A stretch of DNA of 32,167 nt from Mesorhizobium huakuii (GCF_030160235.1 NZ_BSNY01000050.1:1-32167); one strand, 5' to 3'. Counted from the stretch's first letter, positions 1-8,922 are shown. Numbers and translations: made by a program. The notes: generated from the letters alone by a model not told the origin.

Positions 1-44
1 GCGCGCGCCTAACATGCTGACTTAATGACATATTCTCACAGGCG

Positions 45-542
45 GTGTTTAAGTCGGGTAAGAGTATCGGCAAGGATGTGACTGACGTTCAGGAGAGGCT
101 TTCGAATCTCGAAGCGCGGTTCGGCAATACCGCGAAAATCGGCCATACCGGAGCTCAAACCAATCGCGAAGGGCCTAAGAAGCGCCTTCTGTGGGTCGAT
201 GACTTCCCTTCCAACAATGCATTTATCGTCGAGCATTTGCAGGAAAAAGGTATTGAAGTTGAGATTTCTTTGAGTACGGACGACGCTATCAATAAACTAA
301 AATATAATATGTTCCCAGCTATTGTGACCGATTTAGGTAGGATAGAGGGCGGCGTCGATAATCCATTCGCCGGTTTAGATTTGATAAAAAGAGTAAGAGA
401 AAAAGGGAACAATGTACCCATTTTAGTATTTGCAGGTCAAAGGGGATTTCAAAATGAAGAACAATTAGTCTCGGCGGGTGCCGAAAGCGTCACGTCGTCC
501 GGGGTGGATGTCATGGCTTTTATCGAAAAATACGTTAGCTGA
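45..542 (+). CDS. Degenerate response-regulator receiver-domain protein
   Basis: A 165-residue protein with a charged N-terminal tail of about 45 residues followed by one receiver-like domain. The acidic pair follows a beta strand in LLWVDD (about residue 50), and the expected phospho-acceptor Asp is in VTDLGR (about residue 96). The usual Thr/Ser after strand 4 is Ala (ILVFAG), and the usual Lys after strand 5 appears to be Ser (GAESVTSSG), so ordinary phospho-switching is doubtful. There is no output domain. An in-frame stop at 18-20 precedes the GTG start; no good ribosome site is visible and GTG at 78 is an alternative. Codon use is clearly more AT-rich than in glcF, which begins 7 bp after its stop, suggesting acquisition. 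Partner and function are unknown. Confidence 0.7.
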   Translation: MFKSGKSIGKDVTDVQERLSNLEARFGNTAKIGHTGAQTNREGPKKRLLWVDDFPSNNAFIVEHLQEKGIEVEISLSTDDAINKLKYNMFPAIVTDLGRIEGGVDNPFAGLDLIKRVREKGNNVPILVFAGQRGFQNEEQLVSAGAESVTSSGVDVMAFIEKYVS

Positions 543-549
543 TCTGCGG

Positions 550-1875
550 ATGCAAACCTCCTTCACTCCTGCCCAGCTTGCCGATCCGCATGTCGCGGAA
601 TCGGAAAAGATCCTGCGCAAATGCGTGCATTGCGGCTTCTGCACCGCCACTTGCCCGACCTATGTGACACTCGGCAACGAGTTGGATTCGCCTCGCGGGC
701 GCATCTATTTGATCAAGGACATGCTGGAGAACGGCCGTCCGGCCGACAAGGAGATCGTCACCCATATCGACCGCTGCCTGTCATGCCTTGCCTGCATGAC
801 CACATGCCCCTCGGGCGTGAACTACATGCACCTGGTGGACCATGCCCGCGCCCATATCCAGGAGACCTATGAAAGGCCGATGCTCGACCGTCTGACCCGC
901 GCCATGCTGGCCTTCGTGCTGCCCTATCCCACGCGCTTCCGCGCCGCTCTCAAGCTGGCGAAGCTGGGCAAGCCATTCATCGGCCTATTCGAGAAGCTGC
1001 CGGCGCTGAAGCCGCTCGCCGCGATGCTCAAGCTCGCGCCGGCCTCGATCCCGGCAGCCTCGCCGATGGCCGCGCCGGGCGTCCATGCCGGGCAAGGGGC
1101 CAAAAAAGGCCGCGTCGCCATCCTCACCGGCTGCGCGCAATCGGTGCTTGATCCCGCCATCAACGACACGACGATTTCGCTGCTGACGCGGCTCGGCGTC
1201 GAGGTCGTTGTGCCGCCGGGCGAGGGCTGCTGCGGCGCACTGGTCCATCATATGGGGCGCGAAGAGGCCGCACTTGCCTCGGCGAGACAGAATGTCGACG
1301 CCTGGATGCGCGCCATCGACCAGGGCGGGCTCGACGCCATCATCATCACCGCGTCGGGCTGCGGCACGACGATCAAGGATTACGGCTTCATGCTGCGGCT
1401 CGATCCAGCCTATGCCGACAAGGCCGCGCGCGTCTCGGCGCTGGCCAAGGACATCACAGAATATCTGGCCGCTTTCGACATGCCCGAGCCGGTGCGCAAG
1501 CCGGGCACGGTCGTCGCCTATCATTCGGCCTGTTCCATGCAGCACGGCCAGAAGATCACCCGCCAGCCGAAGGAACTGCTGGCCAAGGCCGGCTTCATCG
1601 TGCGCGAGCCGCGCGAGGGCCATCTGTGCTGCGGCTCGGCCGGCACCTACAACATCCTGCAGTCCGAGATTTCGGCAAAACTGCGCGACCGCAAGGTCAA
1701 AAATATCGAGGCAACCGGCGCCTCGATCGTCGCCACCGGCAACATCGGCTGCATCACGCAGATCGCGTCCGCCGCCAGCATGCCGGTGGTGCACACCATC
1801 AAACTGCTCGATTGGGCCTATGGCGGGCCGAAGCCGGATGGTGTTCGCGACGAGAGCCTGATCGCCGCGGAATAG
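550..1875 (+). CDS. glcF: Glycolate oxidase iron-sulfur subunit GlcF
   Basis: This is the Fe-S subunit of the GlcDEF complex, which oxidises glycolate to glyoxylate and passes electrons to the membrane quinone pool. Two ferredoxin-type 4Fe-4S motifs are visible: C25, C28, C31, C35 (CVHCGFCTATCP) and C76, C79, C82, C86 (CLSCLACMTTCP). Two CCG cysteine-rich motifs follow, GEGCCGALVHHMG and GHLCCGSAGTYN, as expected for the heterodisulfide-reductase-like half. At 441 residues the length is normal. The open frame extends back to 478, but ATG 550 gives the usual N-terminus MQTSFTPAQL. GlcD and GlcE would be expected upstream; instead the receiver gene lies directly before it. The first 12 bases of the window could be the end of glcE, which cannot be confirmed here. 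It converges with folD across an 11-bp gap. Confidence 0.95.
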   Translation: MQTSFTPAQLADPHVAESEKILRKCVHCGFCTATCPTYVTLGNELDSPRGRIYLIKDMLENGRPADKEIVTHIDRCLSCLACMTTCPSGVNYMHLVDHARAHIQETYERPMLDRLTRAMLAFVLPYPTRFRAALKLAKLGKPFIGLFEKLPALKPLAAMLKLAPASIPAASPMAAPGVHAGQGAKKGRVAILTGCAQSVLDPAINDTTISLLTRLGVEVVVPPGEGCCGALVHHMGREEAALASARQNVDAWMRAIDQGGLDAIIITASGCGTTIKDYGFMLRLDPAYADKAARVSALAKDITEYLAAFDMPEPVRKPGTVVAYHSACSMQHGQKITRQPKELLAKAGFIVREPREGHLCCGSAGTYNILQSEISAKLRDRKVKNIEATGASIVATGNIGCITQIASAASMPVVHTIKLLDWAYGGPKPDGVRDESLIAAE

Positions 1876-1886
1876 GGGATCGGCGC

Positions 1887-2807
1887 TTACTCCGCCGCCA
1901 GCCTGTCCGCGGTACCGTAGGTCGCCTCGTAAAGCGCGCGCTGGCGGCTGAGCGCCACCATCGTGTTGCGCAGCAGGATCGCCACCGTGATCGGGCCGAC
2001 GCCGCCCGGCACCGGCGTAATCCAGGATGCGACATCTTTCACGCTGTCGGTGTCGACGTCGCCGACGATGCGGCTGGTCCCGTCGGGGCCTATCTCGGAA
2101 TTGATGCCGATATCGATGACGGCAGCCCCCGGCTTCACCATGTCGGCCTTGATCAGCCGCGGCTTGCCGACGGCGACGAACAGCGCGTCGGCGCGGCGTG
2201 CGTGCGCTGCGACCGATCGCGTCATGTGGTGGCAGACCGTGACCGTTGCGCCTTCGCTCATCAACAGGAAAGCAATCGGCTTGCCGACGATTTCCGAATG
2301 GCCGACGACGACGACTTCCAGTCCCTTGAGGTCGAGTCCGGTTTCCTTGAGCAGTTCGACGGAGGCAGCCGCCGTGCAGGGCGCCAGATCAAGCTGGTTG
2401 TAGACGATGTTGCCGATCGAGGCCGGGTGCATGCCCTCGACATCCTTGAGCGGATGCACCGCCGCCTGCAGCGTCTTGACCGAGATATGCGCGGGCACCG
2501 GCCGCTGGATGATGATGCCGGTGACGCGCGGATCGGCGTTCAGCCCGTGGATGGCCGCTTCCAGTTCGCCCGAGGTGATTGTGGCGGGAAAACGCCGTTC
2601 TTCGAAATCGATGCCGGCAAGCTGCGCCTTAGCGCGCTGGTTGCGCACATAGACATCCACGGCATCGGTATCGCCGACGGTGATCGAGATCAGCTTGGGC
2701 GGAAAACCCTCGGCCTTGGCAATCGCCGCATCCTCGCGCACGGCGGCGATGATGCGCTGGGCAACCGGGCCGCCCTTGAGGTAGCGGCTGTCGTCGGGCA
2801 GGGACAT
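1887..2807 (-). CDS. folD: Bifunctional methylenetetrahydrofolate dehydrogenase/cyclohydrolase FolD
   Basis: This enzyme interconverts 5,10-methylene-, methenyl- and 10-formyl-tetrahydrofolate using NADP, supplying one-carbon units in the cytoplasm. The protein has 306 residues, normal for the family. The family signature PGGVGPITVAILLRNT is near the C-terminus, the Rossmann motif VVVGHSEIVGKPIAFLL is central, and a GIIIQRPVP segment matches the active-site loop normally seen as GIxVQLPLP. The Gln is kept. The catalytic Lys region normally read as YVRxKxKA is YVRNQRAKA, in which the exact Lys position should be checked by alignment. The open frame runs upstream to 2903, but MSLPDDSRYL at 2807 is the natural start. 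Confidence 0.93.
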   Translation of the reverse strand: MSLPDDSRYLKGGPVAQRIIAAVREDAAIAKAEGFPPKLISITVGDTDAVDVYVRNQRAKAQLAGIDFEERRFPATITSGELEAAIHGLNADPRVTGIIIQRPVPAHISVKTLQAAVHPLKDVEGMHPASIGNIVYNQLDLAPCTAAASVELLKETGLDLKGLEVVVVGHSEIVGKPIAFLLMSEGATVTVCHHMTRSVAAHARRADALFVAVGKPRLIKADMVKPGAAVIDIGINSEIGPDGTSRIVGDVDTDSVKDVASWITPVPGGVGPITVAILLRNTMVALSRQRALYEATYGTADRLAAE

Positions 2808-2939
2808 GGGGTGGACTCTTTTCTTGCGTTGGCGCCGACATAGCAAAAGACCATTGAAAATGGCAGCATGAAAGCGAAGCGCCATGCCTTCTGCGCGACG
2901 CAACGACGCGGGCTTTGTCGCAGGGGCCGGACGCCGATC

Positions 2940-2978
2940 AAAAAAGAAGGGCAGCGCGGTTTCCCGTGCTGCCCTTCC
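2940..2978 (-). terminator. Rho-independent terminator after the L,D-transpeptidase gene
   Basis: The arms 2947-2960 and 2965-2978 form a 14-bp stem with one G-U pair around a TTTC loop. On the minus strand the stem is followed by seven U residues (A-run 2940-2946 on the plus strand). It lies about 95 bp past the stop of the minus-strand L,D-transpeptidase gene and upstream of folD, so it insulates the two. Confidence 0.88.
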
Positions 2979-3071
2979 TGACTGACCGCATCCCCATACG
3001 GCCCGTCCCCCGTTATTCCTTCCGGCTTCAGGAAACGATGTGCTTCCCGGCCGGGTGATTCGCTGCAGCTA

Positions 3072-3803
3072 TTATATCACCTCGACCGTGGTTCCGACAT
3101 TGACCCGTTCATAAAGGTCGACCACGTCCTCGTTGCGCATGCGGATGCAGCCCGACGACACCGCACCGCCGATCGTCCATGGCTGATTGGTGCCGTGGAT
3201 GCGGTATTCGGTCGTGCCGAGATAGAGCGCGCGGGCGCCGAGCGGGTTCTCGATGCCGCCGGCCAGATAGGTCGGCAGATAGCGGCCCTTGGCGGCTTCG
3301 CGCTTGATCATCTGCGCCGGTGGGCGCCAGTCCGGCCACTCGCGCTTGTTGGTAATCTTGTGCGTGCCCGACCATTCGAAGCCGGGCTTGCCGGTGCCGA
3401 CGCCGTAGCGCCGTGCCTTGCCGTTCTTCTCGACCAGATAGAGGAAATTCTGCGTCGTATCGATGACGATGGTACCCGGCTTCTGCGGGCCGTCATAGGC
3501 GACTTCCTGCGGCAGGTAGATCGGGTTGATCTGCGGGCGCATGACCATGCGCTTGGCCGGCGCCTGCACGGCGGCTGTCTGCACCCGGTCGGGCTGCGCC
3601 GGTTGCGCATAGCGCAGGCGCGGCTGCTGGCGGTTCTGCCGCACGATGCCGGGCGCATTGCCGAGCTGCAGCACCCAGGGGGCGGAAAGGTCGGGGCTCA
3701 CCATCACCGGCGGCCTGTCGGCATAGCGGTCGCCAGCGGCCGAGGGTGTGACGCCGGCAAACACAGCCACGGCGCCGAGCACGGAAAACACAACTCTCTT
3801 CAT
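3072..3803 (-). CDS. Periplasmic L,D-transpeptidase (YkuD/ErfK family)
   Basis: This enzyme should form L,D cross-links in peptidoglycan or attach envelope proteins to it, acting in the periplasm. The N-terminus is a signal peptide (MKRVVFSVLGAVAVFAG, cleavage probably after SAAG near residue 24). A Pro/Gln-rich linker occupies roughly residues 40-95. The YkuD domain follows from about residue 108 and carries the catalytic signature HGTN at H203 and SSGCIRMRNEDV with nucleophile C219 and R221. At 243 residues it is a normal rhizobial member. It is monocistronic, with its own terminator at 2940-2978, and divergent from tag across 214 bp with no other gene. Substrate specificity cannot be read from sequence. 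Confidence 0.92.
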   Translation of the reverse strand: MKRVVFSVLGAVAVFAGVTPSAAGDRYADRPPVMVSPDLSAPWVLQLGNAPGIVRQNRQQPRLRYAQPAQPDRVQTAAVQAPAKRMVMRPQINPIYLPQEVAYDGPQKPGTIVIDTTQNFLYLVEKNGKARRYGVGTGKPGFEWSGTHKITNKREWPDWRPPAQMIKREAAKGRYLPTYLAGGIENPLGARALYLGTTEYRIHGTNQPWTIGGAVSSGCIRMRNEDVVDLYERVNVGTTVEVI

Positions 3804-4017
3804 CGGGAACGCACCTTAGATCGTCTGATACACCGGGTGGAAACGCTCCCCGGTTCAGCGATCATTGGCGCGCAAGCAGCAACCGAAACATGAATCGGAA
3901 TGCGTAAAATGCGGTTCTGTCAGTAAACCTTTTGGTGTGGTTACCGCCGGGTTCAGGAATCTGGTAAAGCCACGGTAAAGGCTGCGCAAAAGCGCGTTAA
4001 CGGATGGATTTTTCGCA

Positions 4018-4656
4018 ATGAGCAATGAAAACACCGGCCTGCTCGCCGGTCCCGATGGTGTCGCGCGCTGCTTCTGGCACGGCAACCTGCCCGATTATCT
4101 GCACTATCATGATCATGAATGGGGCCGGCCGGTGGCCGACGACCGCAGGCTTTTCGAAAAGATCTGCCTTGAAGGGTTTCAGTCGGGCCTGTCGTGGCTG
4201 ACCATCCTGCGCAAGCGCGAGAATTTCCGCGAGGCCTTTGCCGGCTTCGACTTCGACAAGGTCGCCGCCTTCACCGACAAGGATGTCGAGCGCCTGCTCG
4301 GCAATGCCGGTATCATCCGCCATCGCGGCAAGATCGTCTCGACCATCAACAACGCCAAGCGTGCCCGCGAGATGGTCGATGAGTTCGGATCGCTCGCCGC
4401 CTGGTTCTGGAAGTTCGAACCCGGCAAGGCGGAGCGGCCCGAAATCGTCGACCTCGCCCATCTGCGCGCCAACCCGACGACGGCGGTCTCGGTGCGGATT
4501 TCGAAGGAACTGAAGAAGCGCGGCTGGAGCTTTGTCGGCCCGACCACGGTCTACGCCTTCATGCAGGCCATGGGCCTGGTCAACGACCATCTCGAGGGCT
4601 GTGTCTGCCGCAAGCAGGTCGAGAAGGAGCGCAAGGCATTCAAACGGCCGACGTAG
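4018..4656 (+). CDS. tag: DNA-3-methyladenine glycosylase I
   Basis: This base-excision repair enzyme removes 3-methyladenine from alkylated DNA. The 212-residue protein has the family opening RCFWHGNLPDYLHYHDHEWG, with the zinc ligand Cys and His and the YHDxEWG motif. The body LFEKICLEGFQSGLSW and a C-terminal VNDHLEGCVC element, which supplies the other His and Cys zinc ligands, are also present. The length is slightly above the roughly 187 residues of the E. coli protein because of tails at both ends. Its ATG follows an AT-rich stretch with no obvious strong ribosome site. It converges with the next gene with a 3-bp gap. Confidence 0.94.
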   Translation: MSNENTGLLAGPDGVARCFWHGNLPDYLHYHDHEWGRPVADDRRLFEKICLEGFQSGLSWLTILRKRENFREAFAGFDFDKVAAFTDKDVERLLGNAGIIRHRGKIVSTINNAKRAREMVDEFGSLAAWFWKFEPGKAERPEIVDLAHLRANPTTAVSVRISKELKKRGWSFVGPTTVYAFMQAMGLVNDHLEGCVCRKQVEKERKAFKRPT

Positions 4657-4659
4657 GGT

Positions 4660-5049
4660 TCACTTCTCGAACCGCCCCTTGTGCCCGCTGCCATTGATGT
4701 CCCACACCAGGCTGCGCCCGGAGATGGTCAGCACCAGGCCGCTGAAGCCGCTGTCGTCGGGCGTGTGGTGTGTCGATGCTGAACTGCGGCCGGCCGGAAT
4801 GACCTCGACGGTCGATCCCTTCTTCACCCAGCAGCCCTTGCCGTACTGGTCGTTGGCGCCATAGGCGAGCATGAACTCGAAGCTGCCGTCCTTCCTGAGC
4901 AGCAGTTCGGAGCCGACTTCCATGACGCCGCGCAGATAGTAGTGGCCGGCAAGGCCTGCATCGCCGGGCTTGCAGCCCGCGGCGCTGGCCGGGTTGGCCA
5001 CTCCAAGTAAAAGCGCGCCGCCAAGCGCGCATGCGTAGTCCAGTCGCAT
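4660..5049 (-). CDS. Small secreted protein of unknown function
   Basis: A 129-residue protein with a clear signal peptide (hydrophobic [11 protein letters not shown], Ala-rich cleavage site PASAAG about residue 24). The mature part has two Cys (CKPGD near the N-terminus and GKGCWVKKG in the middle), which could form a disulfide. It appears to be a beta-rich small domain of the kind with [14 protein letters not shown] and a central Gly/Asp segment. I do not recognise a named family. The reading frame is well supported by codon use and by the signal peptide. It is convergent with tag and probably transcribed alone or after the following small gene. Confidence 0.75.
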   Translation of the reverse strand: MRLDYACALGGALLLGVANPASAAGCKPGDAGLAGHYYLRGVMEVGSELLLRKDGSFEFMLAYGANDQYGKGCWVKKGSTVEVIPAGRSSASTHHTPDDSGFSGLVLTISGRSLVWDINGSGHKGRFEK

Positions 5050-5096
5050 GCTCGATCTCCCGATCAGAAAATATGGAACTGACGAAGCGGGTGGTT

Positions 5097-5348
5097 TCAG
5101 GTGCCGTTGACGCTGGCCAGGAACAGCCCGGCGACGATCGCCACCACCGTGGCCACCGTCGGATAGATCACCAGCAGCCCGGTCACCAGGGCATCGCGCA
5201 TCGAGGGCCCCTTGCCGGTGTCGGCGGGCACCTCGAACGGTCCGGCAGCCTGGCCAACCAGTTTCGGCGCATGGGTGCCCGCAGGGCGCAGCCGCGCAGG
5301 CAATTCGCCGGCATCGCCGTTGGCATGGAATTTCACTGCGCTGGTCAT
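5097..5348 (-). CDS. Small single-pass membrane protein, unknown function
   Basis: An 83-residue protein. The first 50 residues are polar and Pro/Gly/Ala-rich, and the last 30 form one transmembrane helix (residues 54-77, [20 protein letters not shown]) ending in SVNGT. The long open frame on this strand runs back through hisS antisense to 6338, but the helix-bearing C-terminus belongs to a real short gene. ATG at 5348 has a GGGG-type ribosome site (AAGGGGTTCGGGAC before the ATG), which decides the start. It is divergent from hisS and 47 bp upstream of the secreted-protein gene, so the two may be cotranscribed. No function can be assigned. Confidence 0.65.
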   Translation of the reverse strand: MTSAVKFHANGDAGELPARLRPAGTHAPKLVGQAAGPFEVPADTGKGPSMRDALVTGLLVIYPTVATVVAIVAGLFLASVNGT

Positions 5349-5450
5349 GTCCCGAACCCCTTCAATGTCCCGCGCTATATCGGCTCCGATTGTGTCGGCA
5401 CGATGCCGCGCCCATGGCGGGATTGTTTCATTTTCGGTGCGTTTCTGTTT

Positions 5451-5471
5451 CAGGGAGGTTCGAGTCCTCCT
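5451..5471 (+). other. tRNA T-arm-like hairpin in the hisS leader
   Basis: Bases 5454-5470 form a perfect T-arm: a 5-bp stem GGAGG/CCTCC around the 7-base loop TTCGAGT, with canonical G53-C61 closure and the invariant TTCRA. No matching 5' acceptor strand, D-arm or anticodon arm was found at the right distance upstream, and no CCA follows at the correct position. It is therefore not a complete tRNA. It may be a tRNA 3' relic or a regulatory mimic; it lies about 130 bp before hisS. Confidence 0.35.
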
Positions 5472-5547
5472 GATCTCGTCGGGCGCCATGCGAGGTGCCG
5501 ACCCTTGCCGCTCCGGGCCGCATCGGTTAGGAAACGCGCGCTGCGGA

Positions 5548-5563
5548 ATAGGAAGTTTCCTAT
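5548..5563. promoter_or_regulatory. Inverted repeat upstream of hisS, candidate operator
   Basis: ATAGGAA-GT-TTCCTAT is a perfect 7-bp inverted repeat with a 2-bp spacer, ending 34 bp before the hisS ATG. A related half, TTAGGAA, is present near 5527-5533. It could bind a dimeric regulator or form a short leader hairpin. No regulator is identified. Confidence 0.35.
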
Positions 5564-5597
5564 CGCGCAACGCCACGAAACACCGGGTACCCATCTC

Positions 5598-7094
5598 ATG
5601 GCCGACAAATCGGAAAAGACGAAAGCGCGGCTGCCGCGCGGTTTTGCCGACCGCAGCGCCGAGGACATCCGCGCCGTCGAGAAGATGATGGCGACGATCC
5701 GCTCGGTCTATGAGCTCTACGGTTTCGAACCGGCCGACCAGCCGCTGATCGAATACACCGATGCGCTCGGCAAATTCCTGCCCGACCAGGACCGGCCGAA
5801 CGAGGGCGTGTTCTCCTTCCAGGACGATGACGACCAGTGGCTGTCGTTGCGCTACGACCTGACCGCGCCGACGGCGCGTTTCGTCGCCGAGAACTATGAG
5901 CGCCTGCCCAAGCCCTATCGCAGCTACCGCTCCGGCTGGGTGTTCCGCAACGAGAAGCCAGGCCCCGGCCGCTTCCGCCAGTTCATGCAGTTCGACGCCG
6001 ACACGATCGGCACGCCGGGCGTCGCCGCCGACGCCGAGATGGCGATGATGATGGCCGACGTCATGGAAGCGCTCGGCATCAAGCGCGGCGACTACGTCAT
6101 CCGCGTCAACAACCGCAAGGTGCTGGATGGCGTGCTGGAGGCGATCGGCCTTGGCGGTGACGAGAATGCCGCACGCCGGCTTACCGTGCTGCGCGCGATC
6201 GACAAGCTGGACAAGCTCGGGCCGGAAGGCGTGAAGCTTCTGCTCGGCCCTGGGCGCTGGGATGGCGGCAAGGAAGGCGAAGGCGATTTCGCCAAGGGCG
6301 CCGGGCTGGACAACGGGCAAGCCGAGGCGGTTCTTCAAGCAACCACGAGAAATGAACAGGCCGGTCAGGATTCCATGGTCAATTCGAACGCGACCTATCA
6401 GGAAGGCGTCGGCGAACTCGCGACCATCGAAGCCCTGGTCAGGGCGGCGGGATATGGCGAAGACCGCATAGCCATGGATCGCTCTGTCGTGCGTGGCCTT
6501 GAATACTACACCGGCCCGGTCTTCGAAGCCGAACTTCTGGCCGAGATCCCCAACGAGGACGGCCAGATCGTGCGCTTCGGCTCGGTCGGCGGCGGTGGGC
6601 GCTATGACGGCCTGGTCTCGCGCTTCCGCGGCGAGCCGGTGCCGGCGACAGGCTTCTCCATCGGCGTCTCCAGGTTGATGACGGCATTGAAAAACCTCGG
6701 CAAGCTCGACAGCGCCGACGTGATCGCGCCGGTCGTCGTGCTCGTCATGGACAAGGACACCGAAAGCCTCGGCCGCTACCAGAAGATGGTGAGCGAATTG
6801 CGCGCCGCCGGCATCCGCTCCGAAATGTATCTCGGCGGCGCCGGCATGAAGGCGCAGCTCAAATATGCCGACCGGCGCGGCTGCCCGGTCGCCGTGATCC
6901 AGGGCGGCGACGAGCGCGCCAAGGGCGAACTGCAGATCAAGGACCTGATCGAAGGCGCGCGCATGTCCGCCGAAATCACCGACAACGCCGAATGGCGCGC
7001 GGCGCGCCCGGCGCAGGTGACGGTTGCGGAAGGTGAATTGGTCGCAGAGGTGAAGAAGATCCTGGCGGCGCAGGCCGCAGACCGCGCGAAATAA
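5598..7094 (+). CDS. hisS: Histidyl-tRNA synthetase
   Basis: This enzyme charges tRNA-His in the cytoplasm. It is a class II synthetase of 498 residues, longer than the roughly 424 of E. coli but usual for alphaproteobacteria. The motif 2 region reads [20 protein letters not shown], the His-binding motif is [14 protein letters not shown], and motif 3 is [10 protein letters not shown] followed by GFSIGVSRL. The open frame extends back to 5031, but [16 protein letters not shown] at 5598 is the family N-terminus. The motif 2 loop (NEKPGPGR) differs from the common ERPQ.GR form, in line with the known atypical alphaproteobacterial HisRS/tRNA-His pair. It heads a likely hisS-hisZ-hisG operon. Confidence 0.95.
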   Translation: MADKSEKTKARLPRGFADRSAEDIRAVEKMMATIRSVYELYGFEPADQPLIEYTDALGKFLPDQDRPNEGVFSFQDDDDQWLSLRYDLTAPTARFVAENYERLPKPYRSYRSGWVFRNEKPGPGRFRQFMQFDADTIGTPGVAADAEMAMMMADVMEALGIKRGDYVIRVNNRKVLDGVLEAIGLGGDENAARRLTVLRAIDKLDKLGPEGVKLLLGPGRWDGGKEGEGDFAKGAGLDNGQAEAVLQATTRNEQAGQDSMVNSNATYQEGVGELATIEALVRAAGYGEDRIAMDRSVVRGLEYYTGPVFEAELLAEIPNEDGQIVRFGSVGGGGRYDGLVSRFRGEPVPATGFSIGVSRLMTALKNLGKLDSADVIAPVVVLVMDKDTESLGRYQKMVSELRAAGIRSEMYLGGAGMKAQLKYADRRGCPVAVIQGGDERAKGELQIKDLIEGARMSAEITDNAEWRAARPAQVTVAEGELVAEVKKILAAQAADRAK

Positions 7095-7105
7095 GAGCGC
7101 GGCCA

Positions 7106-8227
7106 GTGACCTCCCGCTTCCCCGCCATCGCTGCCGACATCACCAACCTCTTCGCGGCGCGCAACACGCACGCGGTCGAGGTCGCCATCCTGCAGCCGGC
7201 GGACCCCTTTCTCGACATGGCCGGCGAGGATCTGCGCCGTCGCATCTTCCTCACCGAAAGCGAGACCGGGCAGACACTGTGCCTGCGGCCGGAATTCACC
7301 ATTCCGGTCTGCCTCGACCACATAAGCTCGCAGGCCGGCACGCCGCGCCGCTACTCCTATCTCGGCGAAGTGTTTCGCCAGCGCCGCGAAGGCGGCAACG
7401 AGTTCTTCCAGGCTGGCATCGAGGATCTCGGCGATCGCGACACCGCCGAGGCCGACGCACGCTCGGTGGCCGACGCGCATGCGCTGCTTTCGCTGGTGCT
7501 GCCCGGCCGGTCACTGACGGTCACGCTGGGCGATCAGGGTATCTTCGAAGCGGTGCTGGCGGCGCTCGGCCTGCCGCGCGGCTGGCGCATGCGGCTGGCC
7601 CGCGCCTTCGGCTCGGCGCCGATGTTGCAGGCGGCATTGGCCGATCTCGCCAACCCGCCGCGCAACGGCCAGCTTTCCGGCGAAGTCGCTGCCCTCGTCC
7701 TCGACGGCGATCTCGAAGGCCTTTCCACGCACATCGCCGGCGGCATGGAGGAGGCCGGCCTCTCGGCATCGGCCGGACGCGCGCCGTCCGAGATTGCGCG
7801 CCGGCTGATCGAGAAGGCCGAATTGCGCAGCGTGCGGCTGTCGAACGAGGCCTTCGCGGCGCTGAAGAACTTTCTGGCGATCGACGTGCCGCTCGATGGC
7901 GCGGCTGAGGCGCTGGAAAGCTTTGCCGCCGGTGCCGGGCTGTCGCTGGGCGCCGCGCTGGAGAAATTCGCCGCCCGTGCCAGGGCGATCGAGGCGCATG
8001 GCTTGCCGGCGGAAAAAATCCGCTACGACGCCGCCTTCGGCCGTCCGCTCGATTATTACACCGGCGTGGTCTTCGAAATCGCCGCGCAAGGCGGCGAGCG
8101 CCCCATGGCCGGCGGCGGCCGCTACGACCGGCTGCTGACGCTGCTTGGCGCCAAGACGGCGATCCCCGGCGTCGGCTTTTCCGTCTGGCTCGACCGCATC
8201 GAGGCGTTGCGGGAGACGGCACCATGA
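7106..8227 (+). CDS. hisZ: ATP phosphoribosyltransferase regulatory subunit HisZ
   Basis: HisZ is a catalytically inactive HisRS paralogue that assembles with short-form HisG and gives it histidine feedback control in the first step of histidine synthesis. The 373-residue protein keeps the class II core: a [15 protein letters not shown] segment, [13 protein letters not shown] as the motif 2 equivalent, [15 protein letters not shown] as a relic of the His-binding motif, and [13 protein letters not shown] near the end. It lacks an anticodon-binding domain. The start is GTG at 7106, 11 bp after the hisS stop. Its stop overlaps the hisG start in ATGA. Confidence 0.92.
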   Translation: MTSRFPAIAADITNLFAARNTHAVEVAILQPADPFLDMAGEDLRRRIFLTESETGQTLCLRPEFTIPVCLDHISSQAGTPRRYSYLGEVFRQRREGGNEFFQAGIEDLGDRDTAEADARSVADAHALLSLVLPGRSLTVTLGDQGIFEAVLAALGLPRGWRMRLARAFGSAPMLQAALADLANPPRNGQLSGEVAALVLDGDLEGLSTHIAGGMEEAGLSASAGRAPSEIARRLIEKAELRSVRLSNEAFAALKNFLAIDVPLDGAAEALESFAAGAGLSLGAALEKFAARARAIEAHGLPAEKIRYDAAFGRPLDYYTGVVFEIAAQGGERPMAGGGRYDRLLTLLGAKTAIPGVGFSVWLDRIEALRETAP

Positions 8228-8922
8228 TCACGCTGGCGATCCCATCGAAAGGCCGGCTCAAGGAACAGGCGCTGGAAGTGCTGGCCAAGGCCGGCCTCGC
8301 CATTAGCCTGCCCGGAGACGAGCGCAAATATCATGCCCGCGTCGAGGGCCTGGACAATGTCGAGGTCGCCTTCCTGTCGGCTTCCGAGATTGCCGGCGAG
8401 ATCGGCCAGGGCGCCGTCGATCTTGGCATCACCGGCGAGGACCTGGTGCGGGAAAATCTCGCAGACTGGGAAGCCCGCGCCGAGATCGTCGCCCGCCTTG
8501 GCTTCGGCAATGCCGATGTCGTGGTGGCGGTGCCCGAAATCTGGCTCGATGTTGACACCATGGCCGATCTCGACGACGTCGCCGCCGACTTCCGCCAGCG
8601 CCACGGCCGGCGGCTGCGCATCGCCACCAAATACTGGCGGCTGACGCAGCAGTTCTTTTCGCAAAAGCACGGTATCCAGGTCTATCGCATCGTCGAAAGC
8701 CTGGGTGCCACGGAAGGCGCACCGGCGGCTGGACTGGCCGATGTCATCGTCGACATCACCACGACAGGCTCGACGCTGCGCGCCAACCATCTCAAGGTGC
8801 TGGGCGACGGCTTGGTCTTGAAGTCGCAGGCCTGTCTGGTGGCATCGAAAAAGGCGCGTGCCGCAGGCGATGAAGCCACCTTGCGCGACATCGCGGCGAA
8901 AATGGCGGCGGCGGTCGGCTAG
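8224..8922 (+). CDS. hisG: ATP phosphoribosyltransferase, short form
   Basis: HisG condenses ATP with PRPP to give phosphoribosyl-ATP, the committed step of histidine synthesis. At 232 residues it is the short HisG_S form, which lacks the C-terminal regulatory domain and needs HisZ; hisZ is directly upstream with a 4-bp overlap. Visible motifs are the N-terminal [14 protein letters not shown], the [10 protein letters not shown] loop, [10 protein letters not shown], and the PRPP-binding type segment [15 protein letters not shown]. Translational coupling with hisZ fits a stoichiometric complex. Confidence 0.95.
   Translation: MITLAIPSKGRLKEQALEVLAKAGLAISLPGDERKYHARVEGLDNVEVAFLSASEIAGEIGQGAVDLGITGEDLVRENLADWEARAEIVARLGFGNADVVVAVPEIWLDVDTMADLDDVAADFRQRHGRRLRIATKYWRLTQQFFSQKHGIQVYRIVESLGATEGAPAAGLADVIVDITTTGSTLRANHLKVLGDGLVLKSQACLVASKKARAAGDEATLRDIAAKMAAAVG

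Noticed and set aside
1626-2843. 405-codon open frame on the plus strand across glcF and folD
   Set aside because: It is an antisense or off-frame shadow of two recognised genes. Its product is Arg/Asp-rich low-complexity sequence with no family signature.
5400-5478. A complete tRNA gene ending in the T-arm at 5454-5470
   Set aside because: No acceptor strand complementary to TGATCTC, no D-arm and no anticodon arm are found upstream, and no CCA lies at the right distance.
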